Made by a program: the position numbers and the translations under genes. A stretch of 64,000 bases of DNA from Acidimicrobiales bacterium. GTDB taxonomy: Bacteria; Actinomycetota; Acidimicrobiia; Acidimicrobiales; Aldehydirespiratoraceae. The DNA lies in assembly GCA_041394245.1 (NCBI GenBank), contig JAWKIR010000004.1, forward strand, positions 1-64,000, written 5' to 3'. The notes beneath the pieces are model-generated. The model was not told where the DNA came from. It ran no database searches and was given only the letters and a program-made list of their open reading frames with translations. This document shows positions 25,238 to 33,336 of the stretch, piece after piece; the stretch's first letter is position 1, and every line of letters begins with the position of its first letter.

Positions 25238-26206
25238 CTAGCCCTCGCTGCCGGGCTCGTCCGGGGGTGTGGCTGGGACGACGGGCTTCCAGTCGTCGGC
25301 CGCGTTCTGGACCACAGAGGTCGAGACGATCTCGATGCCGGCCCGCTCGAGGCTCGTATGGATCCGGCGCGTCACGTCGTCTTTCACCGTCCGGGCGTTT
25401 CGAATCGGGACGACGAATCGGACCGCGAGGCGCATGTAGTCGGTGTCGGCGGACGCGAAGACCTTCGGCTCCACTTCGGCCGCGGGCACCGGGAAACGCC
25501 GACGTACGTCACTCATGGCCTGCCGCGCCCCTTCGGAGGCGGACTGGCGGCGGGCTTCGCGTTCGAGGATCTCCGAGGCGCCGTGCCAGTCGCCGTGGTG
25601 CGGGATGGCTACTTCGAGTTCCTCCCAGATGAACTCGAAGTAGCTGCTGTAGTTGTAGACGGGTTCCGTGAACGACGACTTGTTCGACACGGTCACGACC
25701 CGGCCCGTGTATTGGTTGCCCTGCACCCAGGTGGACCCGCCGGCCGACCCGATCTCCATCAATCGCGTCTTCAGCAACGAGATGTCGATCACGTCGCCGT
25801 GCACACCGGCCATCTGGACCCGGTCACCGACCCTGAAGATCGAGCCGAAGGTGATGTTGAACCAGCCCGCGATCGCGCCGATCACTTCCTGCATGGCGAA
25901 CGCGACACCGGCCGTGGCCAGTCCCAGTGCCGGCGCGAGGTTGCCGTCGAGTGGGCGCCAGATCAGGATCAGCGCGACCAGGAGCGCGAGCCAGCCGCCG
26001 GCGCGGATCAGCCGCCGGGCGTTGTAGCTCTGCTGAGGGTCGTCGAACGCCCGACCCACGCCGCGGCCGAGGCTCCACGTCACCAGGAGCGCCACCGCGG
26101 CGATCGCGACCGTCAGTGCGCCTCGCCCCCACGCCGAGTCGACTTCGAGGGCCGCAACCACTGTCGGGTGCTCGGCCGCAACCGTCATCAGTTTCGTCGT
26201 GTGCAC
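25238..26206 (-). CDS. Small-conductance mechanosensitive channel (MscS family)
   Basis: A 322-residue inner-membrane protein. Helices lie at about residues 28-50 and 68-86, followed by the pore-lining TM3 LGLATAGVAFAMQEVIGAIAGWFNITFG. The beta domain FRVGDRVQMAGVHGDVIDISLLKTRLMEI is the family signature, and a C-terminal alpha/beta domain follows. It would release solutes on hypo-osmotic shock. I prefer GTG 26206 because AAGGGGG lies 8 bases upstream and a TAGGGT -10-like element lies about 45 bases before it. An ATG at 26254 would add 16 residues but sits only 2 bases after that element. Confidence 0.85.
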   Translation of the reverse strand: MHTTKLMTVAAEHPTVVAALEVDSAWGRGALTVAIAAVALLVTWSLGRGVGRAFDDPQQSYNARRLIRAGGWLALLVALILIWRPLDGNLAPALGLATAGVAFAMQEVIGAIAGWFNITFGSIFRVGDRVQMAGVHGDVIDISLLKTRLMEIGSAGGSTWVQGNQYTGRVVTVSNKSSFTEPVYNYSSYFEFIWEELEVAIPHHGDWHGASEILEREARRQSASEGARQAMSDVRRRFPVPAAEVEPKVFASADTDYMRLAVRFVVPIRNARTVKDDVTRRIHTSLERAGIEIVSTSVVQNAADDWKPVVPATPPDEPGSEG

Positions 26207-26293
26207 GTGGCGTGCCCCCTTGCCGGGTTCGGGCCCCTGCCCAGCGGCTCCCATCGACCCTAGCGATGTCGGCGTCGGTCGGTGCGGGCTCGG

Positions 26294-27616
26294 TCAGCGG
26301 CCGCCGAGGGCGAGATCGTGGAGCATCCGTTCGGCGACGTCTCGACGGGCCCGGGTCGGTCGGCTGTTGGCGATCCCCACGAACTGACGGACGGTGCCGG
26401 CGCGGAGCTCGAGGGCGGCGACGAGTGTGCCGCGCTCCTCGAGGCCGACGACCACCGACCGGCCGCTGCGCACCGGACCGGCATAGTCCGCGAGGCAGTT
26501 CGAGAGCCGCCGACCCCACCGCGCCAGCTCCGCCGGGTCGCGGGGCAGTACCAGTCGGTGCTCGCCGAGTCGATAGCCGTGGGCGATCCCGACACTCGGC
26601 GGATAGTCGAACACGCCGGCGCCGGCGGGGCCGTCGTTCGGGGCGATGCGGGGCACGGCCGGGAGGGGATCCGGCTCCGCCGCGGGTGCGGGGTCGACCG
26701 GCTGGGCACACGGCGTCCGCTCGACCCTGGGGACGGCTGGTTCGCGCCGCTGGAGCGGCACGGCCCGTGCGGCCTGGCGTTCGAGATCGGCGACGTTGCG
26801 GGCCAGGGTCAGCTCCGCGACGACCGCGAACGGCTCGACCACCGTCAACGCCCGTCGCAGCCGGGCGCCGCCATGCTCCACACGGAGCGCATCGACGGCG
26901 AGCTCCGTGGCAGTGGTCTCGCCGACCGTGCGCCACAGTCGGCGCAGCTGCGCGATGTCGTCGTCGCTCGGCCAGTGCTGTGGTGGCAGCCATCGGCCCC
27001 CGCCGGCGAGGACCGTGGCCAGCCGCTCCGGCGGGAGGTGGTCGGCCAGCGAGATGGCGAGTCCGAGGGGCCGCAGGTCGGGCGCGGCCCCGGCGGGTGC
27101 GCCGTCGCCGGGCATCATTCCCCGAGGGAGGGCGCGAGCGACACCGCGCGTTGCCGTAGGGCCGAAGGCGACCCGGGCCGCGGCACCGGCCGACTTCGCC
27201 CGCAGGATCGCAGCCGCCCAGCGGGGAACGTGCGGAAGGGGCCCGGCGCCGCCCCGCCGGGCCAACAGGGCAAGGGGGAACGACAACGACGCGAGCAACG
27301 CATCGAGATCGCCGCGGTCGCGGTCGGGGAGGTCGCCGAATCCCCACCGGTCGGCCTCGTCGTACGCGGCGCCGGCCACACCGGCGCACCACCGATTCGG
27401 GTCCTCGCGCCGAGCCCGCGCCTCACGGCGCAACATGGTGGGAAGGGTTCCGGGCTGGGTGCTGACATCGATGCAGCGGTCGCCGCCGAGCATGGAGATC
27501 CACACGTGCACGACGCCGTCGTGATGGTCGATCCGCGCCACCGTCCGGTCGAGGATGGTGATGTCGAGCCGACCGCTCGAAGGGGTCGCCGAAAGAGAAG
27601 AGGTGATCACAGGCAT
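26294..27616 (-). CDS. PcfJ-like-domain protein
   Basis: A 440-residue protein. The last about 90 residues match the PcfJ-like family first seen on conjugative plasmids: HRLVLPRDPAELARWGRRLSNCLADY, then a basic loop, then VVGLEERGTLVAALELRAG and VRQFVGIANSRPTR. The invariant N-C-x-x-x-Y, the E-L strand and the Q-x-x-G-x-x-N block are present. The N-terminal half is helical, rich in Arg and Ala, and unlike anything I recognise; a proline-rich linker (PAAEPDPLPAVP) joins the two. No conjugation genes are nearby. Function unknown; the assignment rests on the C-terminal motif. Confidence 0.5.
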   Translation of the reverse strand: MPVITSSLSATPSSGRLDITILDRTVARIDHHDGVVHVWISMLGGDRCIDVSTQPGTLPTMLRREARARREDPNRWCAGVAGAAYDEADRWGFGDLPDRDRGDLDALLASLSFPLALLARRGGAGPLPHVPRWAAAILRAKSAGAAARVAFGPTATRGVARALPRGMMPGDGAPAGAAPDLRPLGLAISLADHLPPERLATVLAGGGRWLPPQHWPSDDDIAQLRRLWRTVGETTATELAVDALRVEHGGARLRRALTVVEPFAVVAELTLARNVADLERQAARAVPLQRREPAVPRVERTPCAQPVDPAPAAEPDPLPAVPRIAPNDGPAGAGVFDYPPSVGIAHGYRLGEHRLVLPRDPAELARWGRRLSNCLADYAGPVRSGRSVVVGLEERGTLVAALELRAGTVRQFVGIANSRPTRARRDVAERMLHDLALGGR

Positions 27617-27747
27617 GGGGAATGCCGGCCCCGCAACCGGCTCGACCCATACAAGTGTTCGCCCGGGCCGCCGTCAAGCGCGTCGTTGCGATCGGCTCGT
27701 AGGGTCGTGGTCGTACCGGCCGAACCGATCAAGGGAGACTCACGACC

Positions 27748-27957
27748 ATGCCCACCACCGTCACCTACCTGGTTCCCGGCATCAGCTGCGATCACTGCAA
27801 GCGGCGCATCGAGAACGGAGTCGCGCCGGTCGACGGCGTGGAATCCGTGGATGTCGACGTCGATGCGAAGACGGTCGCGGTGACGGGTGGTGACGCGGCC
27901 GCCATCGAGGCGGCGCTCGTCGAAGCCGGCTACGCCCCGACGAGCAGTTCGCGCTGA
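27748..27957 (+). CDS. Heavy-metal-associated (HMA) domain protein, CopZ-like
   Basis: A 69-residue ferredoxin-like metal chaperone. The metal loop is GISCDHCKRRIE (C-x-x-C, normally binding Cu(I), Zn or Hg), followed by the beta-alpha-beta-beta-alpha-beta pattern (VESVDVDVDAKTVAVTGG, AAIEAALVEAGYAP). AAGGGAG precedes the ATG. No copper ATPase gene is adjacent. It faces a methyltransferase with a His-rich N-terminus, with 18 bases between stops, so metal may link the two. Asp-His between the Cys residues is less common than the usual Ala-Ser or Met-His pairs. Confidence 0.85.
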   Translation: MPTTVTYLVPGISCDHCKRRIENGVAPVDGVESVDVDVDAKTVAVTGGDAAAIEAALVEAGYAPTSSSR

Positions 27958-27975
27958 CGGGTCGACCGGCGGCGG

Positions 27976-28668
27976 TCAGGTACGCGTGGGTTTCGCGCCG
28001 GCCGCCGTCACCCGGATGACCGGCCGGCCGGCGAGGGACTGACGTGACGCCTCGACGTCGGTCAGGCCGGCCGCGCGGAGCAGCACGCCCATCTCGTCGG
28101 CGTCGACCATGGTGAAGCCGTGGTGTTCGGGACCGTGCTCGCGCCCGAAGCGTTCGTAGTCGGGGTGCGACGGATCGGTGAACAGTTCGTCGACCAGCAG
28201 CACCCGGCCCCCCGGCTGGAGCACACGGGCGATCTCGGCCACACCGCGTTCGACGTCGTTCCAGTGATGCATCGTGTTCACCGCCCAGATCGCGTCGATG
28301 GTGTGATCGCCGACGGGGAGACGCTCGGCGGTTCCGTCGACGACCTCGACGTTGCGGCGGCGGCTTCCCATACGGCGGATCGTGAGCACCCGCCGCATGA
28401 ACGGTGTCGGTTCGACGGCAACCACATGCACGCCGGTGCCGGCGGCCCGCATGGTTCCGGCGCCCATGCCCGCACCGATGTCGAGGACCCGCTCGCCCGG
28501 CTGCGGATCGATGCTGTCGACCACGGCGTCGTTGAGCGACGACCGCCACATCGTCGGCAACCAACGGAGGTAGCGCAGCGCACCCTTGATCCCCTGGTCG
28601 TTCTCGTGACCGTGATGGTGATCGTGGTGCTCGTGAGCGTGCTGCTCATGGTCGTGCTCGTTCGGCAT
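27976..28668 (-). CDS. Class I SAM-dependent methyltransferase with His-rich N-terminus
   Basis: A 230-residue protein. Residues 1-24 form a His/Glu/Asp-rich tail (11 His, as in HEHHDHHHGHEN) that looks like a metal-binding extension. The methyltransferase core follows: motif I VLDIGAGMGAGTMRAA near residue 62, VVAVEPTPFMRRV (acidic residue at the end of strand 2), VVDGTAERLPVGDHTIDAIWAVNTMHHW, and RVLQPGGRVLLVDE. It is close to UbiE/arsenite-methyltransferase-type folds but lacks an obvious Cys set for arsenic. The target is unknown. The His tail and the neighbouring CxxC chaperone suggest a link to metal or metalloid handling. Confidence 0.75.
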   Translation of the reverse strand: MPNEHDHEQHAHEHHDHHHGHENDQGIKGALRYLRWLPTMWRSSLNDAVVDSIDPQPGERVLDIGAGMGAGTMRAAGTGVHVVAVEPTPFMRRVLTIRRMGSRRRNVEVVDGTAERLPVGDHTIDAIWAVNTMHHWNDVERGVAEIARVLQPGGRVLLVDELFTDPSHPDYERFGREHGPEHHGFTMVDADEMGVLLRAAGLTDVEASRQSLAGRPVIRVTAAGAKPTRT

Positions 28669-28878
28669 GTGGTCAGTGTCGCAAGACTTCGTGGGGTTCG
28701 CTCGACTCGAGCGCCGTCGGTGGCCGTCTGGTCTACGGTTCGGAGAGGCGAGCGACTTCCGTCTCGTCGCTCGGGCTCCCCCGACGATCGGCGGGACCCC
28801 GTCACCGGCGATGACCGTACGTTCGATCCGTTCACCCTCGTGGCCACCTGCGGCGGGTGACATCAGGGGAGTAGACCG
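28669..28878. other. Intergenic region between divergent genes
   Basis: These 210 bases separate the methyltransferase gene (minus) from the DUF2207-like gene (plus) and must hold both promoters. An AGGGGAG ribosome site for the latter lies near its right end. I see no clear palindrome or small gene with good codon use. Confidence 0.4.
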
Positions 28879-30747
28879 GTGCATGTGATCTTCGCCGCAG
28901 CACAGTCGATCGACCCGAATCCGTTCCTGCTCACGCTGGCCCTGGCCGCGGTCGTAGGTGCCGGCGCGGTGCTCGTCGTGCTGTGGGCGACCACCCGGCC
29001 GCCGCGCCCGGAGGTCGGATCCGTCACGATGGATGTCGGCGCGGAGCCGCCGGCGATCGTGGATCTCCTGACCGGTGGGTTCGAGGTGGAGGACGATGCG
29101 GTGCCCGCCACCGTGGTCGACCTCGCCGCCCGGCGATGGTTCGACATCGAGGAAGTGGCCGGCGGCAATGTGATCGTGCGCCTCCGTCGACGCGAGGGCA
29201 AGGGTGAACTGGCTCGCTACGAGGCGCGGGTCATGCGTCACGTCGAGCAACATGCCGTGGACGGCGTCGCCCCTGCCGCCGCGCTCACCGTCGGCCCCGA
29301 GGGTGTGTCGAAACGATGGTGGAGGGGATTCGTCCGCGAGGTCACTCGTCACGGTCGCGATCTCGGCCTGTGCCGTCGGCGGTGGGACTTCGTCCATCTC
29401 GCCATCCTGTGGGTGCCGATCGTCGTGGCGTTCGCTCTGCTGTACCTCACGGTGGCCACGGCCGAGCGGGTGGAGGCGGCCGGCGGCTGGGGGGAGCCCG
29501 GCTCGGTGCTCGCCACCGTCGGATTCGCAGCTGCGATCGCGATTGCGGCCATCGCCCGCCGGATCACCAGGTCCGACGCGCAGGCCGAAACGGCCGCCGG
29601 GATGGAGGCAGCCTCGCGCTGGCTCGGCGTGCGCGAGTACCTGGCCCAGACGGGCTCGTTCGACGAGGCCGGCGCCGCCTCGGTGGCGATCTGGGAGCGA
29701 CAGCTCGCCTACGCGACGGCGATGGGTCTGGCTCCGGTCGTGCAACGCCAGCTCCCGTTCGAGACCGAACACGACCGTCATGCATGGAGCCTCGCCACCG
29801 GTCGATGGCGACGGGTCAAGATCCGCTACGTGTCGCTGCGCCCCGGCTGGGGCGAACCGCCATGGTGGGTTGCCATCGGTGGCGCCGTGCAGACGGCGCT
29901 GCTCGGTGTGGTGGTGTGGGTGGGTCTGTCGCTGGCCAGGGAGGACTTCGACCTCGGCGACTTGCCCGACGGCGCGCAGACATGGCTTCCCGTCGCGGGC
30001 ACCGTCGCTGCGGCCATCGCCGCTGTCGTCATCGTGTGGACCGCCGCGAAGGCGGTGTTGGGTGTGCTCGACCTCTTCCCCCGCCGCGAGATCGAGGGTG
30101 TACTGGTCCGACGCCGCGAGTACCGGACCGGCCATCGCCTGCCCAAGGTCGTCCAGTGGGCGATCTGGTCCGGACGCGACTCCGGGGGCATCTCGCGAGA
30201 TCAACGACGCCGGCGGCGGTACATGCTGGCCATCGACGACGGAACCGACGAACGCATCGTCGCGTACCGGTGCCGGCGTTCGGTGTTCGACGCAGTGCAG
30301 CAGGGGGCGACGGTGAAGGCGAAGGTGACCCCACGGCTGGGCTATGTCGCGTCCATCGAGCAGCGGCGGGCCCCGCTCACCGGCGGCGAACCCGCCGTCG
30401 TCCACGAACTCGTCGAAGACATGACCGGGCGGGCCACGGCCGCGGCCGGAGCGTTCGCCGCCCAGGTCGCCGAACGGTTCGGTCAACTCGAACACATGAC
30501 CGACGAGGATGGCCGACCGGTGCTCGATCGGCGCGACGAGAACGGTCGTTCGATGCGAGAGGCGTTGACCGGGGCGCAGGAGCAACTCCGGGGACTCCAG
30601 GTCCCGACGACCGGTGTCGGCCCGCGAGACTCCGCGGGAGCGAGCGTCCTCGGGGGGTTGATGAGCAGTGTCGCGGAGGTCGTCCGCCGTCTCGAGGAGC
30701 CGGGCGACACGACGGTCGACGACCCGTCGACGCATCCGTCGGAGTGA
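28879..30747 (+). CDS. DUF2207-like multi-span membrane protein
   Basis: A 622-residue integral membrane protein. An N-terminal helix at about residues 15-37 is followed by a cytoplasmic region with the DUF2207-like pattern (PPAIVDLLTGGFEVEDDAVPATVVDLAARRWFDIEEV). Paired helices lie at about 175-200 and 210-232. EASRWLGVREYLAQTGSFDEA...ERQLAYATAMGLA is the conserved second cytoplasmic block, and two more helices lie at about 335-395. A 200-residue soluble C-terminus ends in a low-complexity tail. The family has no known function. A GTG start with AGGGGAG upstream is used. The SulP gene follows after 3 bases, so the two are co-transcribed. Confidence 0.7.
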   Translation: MHVIFAAAQSIDPNPFLLTLALAAVVGAGAVLVVLWATTRPPRPEVGSVTMDVGAEPPAIVDLLTGGFEVEDDAVPATVVDLAARRWFDIEEVAGGNVIVRLRRREGKGELARYEARVMRHVEQHAVDGVAPAAALTVGPEGVSKRWWRGFVREVTRHGRDLGLCRRRWDFVHLAILWVPIVVAFALLYLTVATAERVEAAGGWGEPGSVLATVGFAAAIAIAAIARRITRSDAQAETAAGMEAASRWLGVREYLAQTGSFDEAGAASVAIWERQLAYATAMGLAPVVQRQLPFETEHDRHAWSLATGRWRRVKIRYVSLRPGWGEPPWWVAIGGAVQTALLGVVVWVGLSLAREDFDLGDLPDGAQTWLPVAGTVAAAIAAVVIVWTAAKAVLGVLDLFPRREIEGVLVRRREYRTGHRLPKVVQWAIWSGRDSGGISRDQRRRRRYMLAIDDGTDERIVAYRCRRSVFDAVQQGATVKAKVTPRLGYVASIEQRRAPLTGGEPAVVHELVEDMTGRATAAAGAFAAQVAERFGQLEHMTDEDGRPVLDRRDENGRSMREALTGAQEQLRGLQVPTTGVGPRDSAGASVLGGLMSSVAEVVRRLEEPGDTTVDDPSTHPSE

Positions 30748-30750
30748 CCA

Positions 30751-32481
30751 GTGCCTGATCCGGGACCGATGGCTCGGTGGATCCCGGGTCTGGCGCGTCT
30801 GCGTACGCCCACGCCAGGCGGCCTGCGGGCCGATCTCGTCGCCGGCCTCGCGGTCACATCGCTGCTGATCCCGCACGGGATGGCCTACGCCGAACTGGCC
30901 GGTGTCCCCGCGGTGACGGGTCTCTACACGACGGTGTTGGCGCTGATCGCCTACGCCCTGTTCGGGCCGTCGCGGCTGCTGATGCTGGGGCCCGACTCGG
31001 CGCTCGCCCCGCTCATCGCCGCAGCGATCGTGCTCGTGGGGGCCGACGGCGACCCGGGCCAGGCGGTCGCCGCCGCCGGAATGCTGGCCCTGCTCACCGG
31101 CGCGGTGTGCCTTGCCGCGGGTCTGGCTCGGCTGGGCACTCTGGCCGAGTTGCTGTCACGGCCGGTGCGGGTCGGTTACCTCAACGGGCTGGCGATCGTG
31201 ATGGTCGTCAGCCAACTCCCGAAGCTGCTCGGTTTCGCCACCGACGGCGACACGACCCTCGAGACTGCGATCGACGTGGTCGAGGGCGTGGCCGACGGGG
31301 CGACCGACACCACCACTCTCGTGGTCGGGCTCGCCAGCCTCGCGGTGATCGCGGCGTTGTACGTGCGCTCGCCGCGCGCGCCGGGGGTGCTGGTCGCCGT
31401 GGCCGGGGCGACGTTCGCGGTGGCGGTGTTCGATCTCGACATCGCCATCATCGGCGAGGTGCCGTCGGGGTTCCCGCGACCCGATTGGCCCGGGATCGAG
31501 GCCGGCGACGTGGCGCCCCTGCTCGGTTCGGCCGTCGGCATCGCCTTGCTGACGCTGAGCGACACCTCCGCATTGTCGCGAGGTTTCGCGTCCCGCCACG
31601 GGCAACCGGTCGATCCCAACCGGGAGATCGCGGCGTTGGGGATCGCCAACCTGTCGGTCGGGGTGTTCCAGGGCTTCCCGGTCAGCGCCAGCACCACCCG
31701 GACGACGGTCGCCGAGGTGGCCGGCGGGCAGTCGCAGCTGGTGGGTGTCATCGGCGCGGTGCTCGTGTTCGCGCTCGTCGCGCTCGGGAGCGGCCTCGTG
31801 CACGACGTGCCGTCGGCCGCGCTGGCTGCGATCGTCATCGCCGCGGGCGTGCGGCTCTTCGACCTCGCAGCCTGGCGATGGTTGCTCTCGGCCCGCCGCA
31901 GCGAGTTCCTCCTGTCGCTGACCGCGACGGTCGGTGTGGTCGTCATCGGTGTGCTCGAAGGGATCGTCGTCGCCACGATGCTGTCGCTGGGCGTCTTCAT
32001 CCGACGCGTGTGGCGTCCACACGACGCCGTGCTCGGCCGGGTGGAGGGTCGCAAGGGCTACCACGACCTGGGGCGTCACCCCGACGCTCGCCAGGTCCCG
32101 GGGCTGCTGCTCTTCCGTTTCGACGCACCCCTCTTCTTCGCCAACGCCGATCACTTCGCCCGTCGGGTGTGGCTGGGGATCGACGCTGCCGCTGATCCGG
32201 TGCGTCGGGTAGTGGTGGCGGCCGAGCCGATGTCCGACATCGACACCACCGGTGCCGAGGTCCTGTCGCGTCTGCTCGACGAGCTCGACGAGGCCAACAT
32301 CACGCTGGTGTTCGCCGGCCTCAAAGGCCCGGTCAAGGACCGTCTGCACCGCTACGGCCTGTACGAACGGATCGGGGCCGGTGGTTTCCACTCCACCCTC
32401 GGCCGCGCCGTGCAGGACTATGTCGACGCGAGCGGGGTCGAGTGGGTCGACTGGGAGGAACGTCCCGAGACTCCCGACTGA
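30751..32481 (+). CDS. SulP/SLC26-family anion transporter with STAS domain
   Basis: A 576-residue inner-membrane transporter. The SulP core has 12-14 helices over about residues 25-420, with the signature LIPHGMAYAELAGVPAVTGLYTT near residue 38 and FPVSASTTRTTVAEVAGGQSQL near 310. The C-terminal STAS domain (about 445-565) includes VVVAAEPMSDIDTTGAEVLSRLLDELDEANITLVFAG. Family members carry sulfate, bicarbonate or dicarboxylates; the ion cannot be told. The start is GTG 30751, or possibly ATG 30769, 3 bases after the DUF2207-like stop. Confidence 0.88.
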   Translation: MPDPGPMARWIPGLARLRTPTPGGLRADLVAGLAVTSLLIPHGMAYAELAGVPAVTGLYTTVLALIAYALFGPSRLLMLGPDSALAPLIAAAIVLVGADGDPGQAVAAAGMLALLTGAVCLAAGLARLGTLAELLSRPVRVGYLNGLAIVMVVSQLPKLLGFATDGDTTLETAIDVVEGVADGATDTTTLVVGLASLAVIAALYVRSPRAPGVLVAVAGATFAVAVFDLDIAIIGEVPSGFPRPDWPGIEAGDVAPLLGSAVGIALLTLSDTSALSRGFASRHGQPVDPNREIAALGIANLSVGVFQGFPVSASTTRTTVAEVAGGQSQLVGVIGAVLVFALVALGSGLVHDVPSAALAAIVIAAGVRLFDLAAWRWLLSARRSEFLLSLTATVGVVVIGVLEGIVVATMLSLGVFIRRVWRPHDAVLGRVEGRKGYHDLGRHPDARQVPGLLLFRFDAPLFFANADHFARRVWLGIDAAADPVRRVVVAAEPMSDIDTTGAEVLSRLLDELDEANITLVFAGLKGPVKDRLHRYGLYERIGAGGFHSTLGRAVQDYVDASGVEWVDWEERPETPD

Positions 32482-32508
32482 TCCTCGGACCGCCCGTGTC
32501 GAGGTCGA

Positions 32509-33084
32509 TCAGAGGTCGCCGAGGAGATCGGCGAGGAGACGGGCGGCGTCGGGATCGAGCACGACGGTGCGGTCGAACGCGTCGGTGTGGAGACGAAGTC
32601 GTACGGAGTCGTCCTCGCGGGCGACGCCGATCCCGCGCCAGCGTGGGTCGTCGATCAGCGGGCCGGTGGTGCGGCCCGGCCTGTCGCCCAGGGCGATGCG
32701 AACCCGCTCCGCCAGCCGGTGGGCGCCCGGATGGGGCAGATCGGCGCGTACCGGCAGTCGACCCCTGGTGAGAAAGATGACCGATGGTCTCGACGGCCGG
32801 GACAGGAGGACCAGACCAGTGGCGCCGCGCTGCTGCCAGGCGCTGCGGGGAACGAAGCGGGCGCCACCTCGTCGGAGGACGTCGATGTCCTCGGCGAAGA
32901 GCTCGTCGCTGTCCGGAACCGGAATCGCATTGCGTTCCCCGGCCCGCAGAGTGGTGATCGACAGTCCGCGCATGGGGTCCCGCGGCCGTGTCCGGCGCCT
33001 CGGGCGAGGCTCCCGCAGCTGTGCGATGGCGCGCTGGAGTTCGGTGCGGTTGTCGTAGGGACCCGAACTGCGGTCGTCGGACAT
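32509..33084 (-). CDS. Hypothetical protein
   Basis: A 191-residue soluble protein, basic in the first 45 residues (REPRPRRRTRPRDP), then a mixed alpha/beta region with RGLSITTLRAGERNAIPVPDSDELFAEDIDVLRRGGARFVPRSAW and a hydrophobic strand LVLLSRPSRPSVIFLTRGRLPV. I recognise no family. The sharp codon bias and the absence of a better frame support coding. It follows a 42-residue membrane peptide gene by 13 bases and converges on the SulP gene. Confidence 0.6.
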   Translation of the reverse strand: MSDDRSSGPYDNRTELQRAIAQLREPRPRRRTRPRDPMRGLSITTLRAGERNAIPVPDSDELFAEDIDVLRRGGARFVPRSAWQQRGATGLVLLSRPSRPSVIFLTRGRLPVRADLPHPGAHRLAERVRIALGDRPGRTTGPLIDDPRWRGIGVAREDDSVRLRLHTDAFDRTVVLDPDAARLLADLLGDL

Positions 33085-33097
33085 CGATCGAGTGGGC

Positions 33098-33226
33098 TCA
33101 GCTGCCCGTGAGTCGCAGGGCAAGTCGGACCGCGGCGACGACCGCGGCCCAGCTGGCAAGTGCGAGTCCTGCGATGACCACCGCCCGTCGTCGTCGCTGC
33201 CGCCAGGTCTCGTGTCGTTCCGCCAT
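33098..33226 (-). CDS. Possible 42-residue single-span membrane peptide
   Basis: A short frame begins MAERHETWRQRRRRAVV and continues into a 20-residue hydrophobic helix (IAGLALASWAAVVAAV) and a basic tail ending in LTGS. The positive-inside pattern and third-position GC are those of a real small membrane protein. It lies immediately upstream of the hypothetical gene at 32509-33084 and divergent from the sigma-like gene. The ribosome site is weak, so the call is tentative. Confidence 0.4.
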   Translation of the reverse strand: MAERHETWRQRRRRAVVIAGLALASWAAVVAAVRLALRLTGS

Positions 33227-33248
33227 GTGGGAATTGTCGCTCGTTGCT

Positions 33249-33268
33249 GTGACATCCGGGAGTGTCAC
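33249..33268. promoter_or_regulatory. Palindromic operator 1 (GTGACA-N8-TGTCAC)
   Basis: Perfect 6-base arms, GTGACA and TGTCAC, around TCCGGGAG. It lies 68 bases before the sigma-like gene and about 23 bases upstream of the divergent small membrane peptide gene. It shares its left half with a second, better palindrome 43 bases downstream, so the pair looks like a repressor or activator binding region. Confidence 0.5.
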
Positions 33269-33290
33269 ACCCCCTCTGCATCATGGGGAT

Positions 33291-33312
33291 CGTGACATCG
33301 GGGGATGTCACG
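33291..33312. promoter_or_regulatory. Palindromic operator 2 (CGTGACATC-N4-GATGTCACG)
   Basis: Perfect 9-base arms CGTGACATC / GATGTCACG around GGGG. It ends 24 bases before ATG 33337 and so could cover the transcription start or the 5' leader. The half-site GTGACA is shared with operator 1. A hairpin in the mRNA is an alternative reading. Confidence 0.6.
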
Positions 33313-33336
33313 GACTTCCCCGACTGAGGAGATGCA

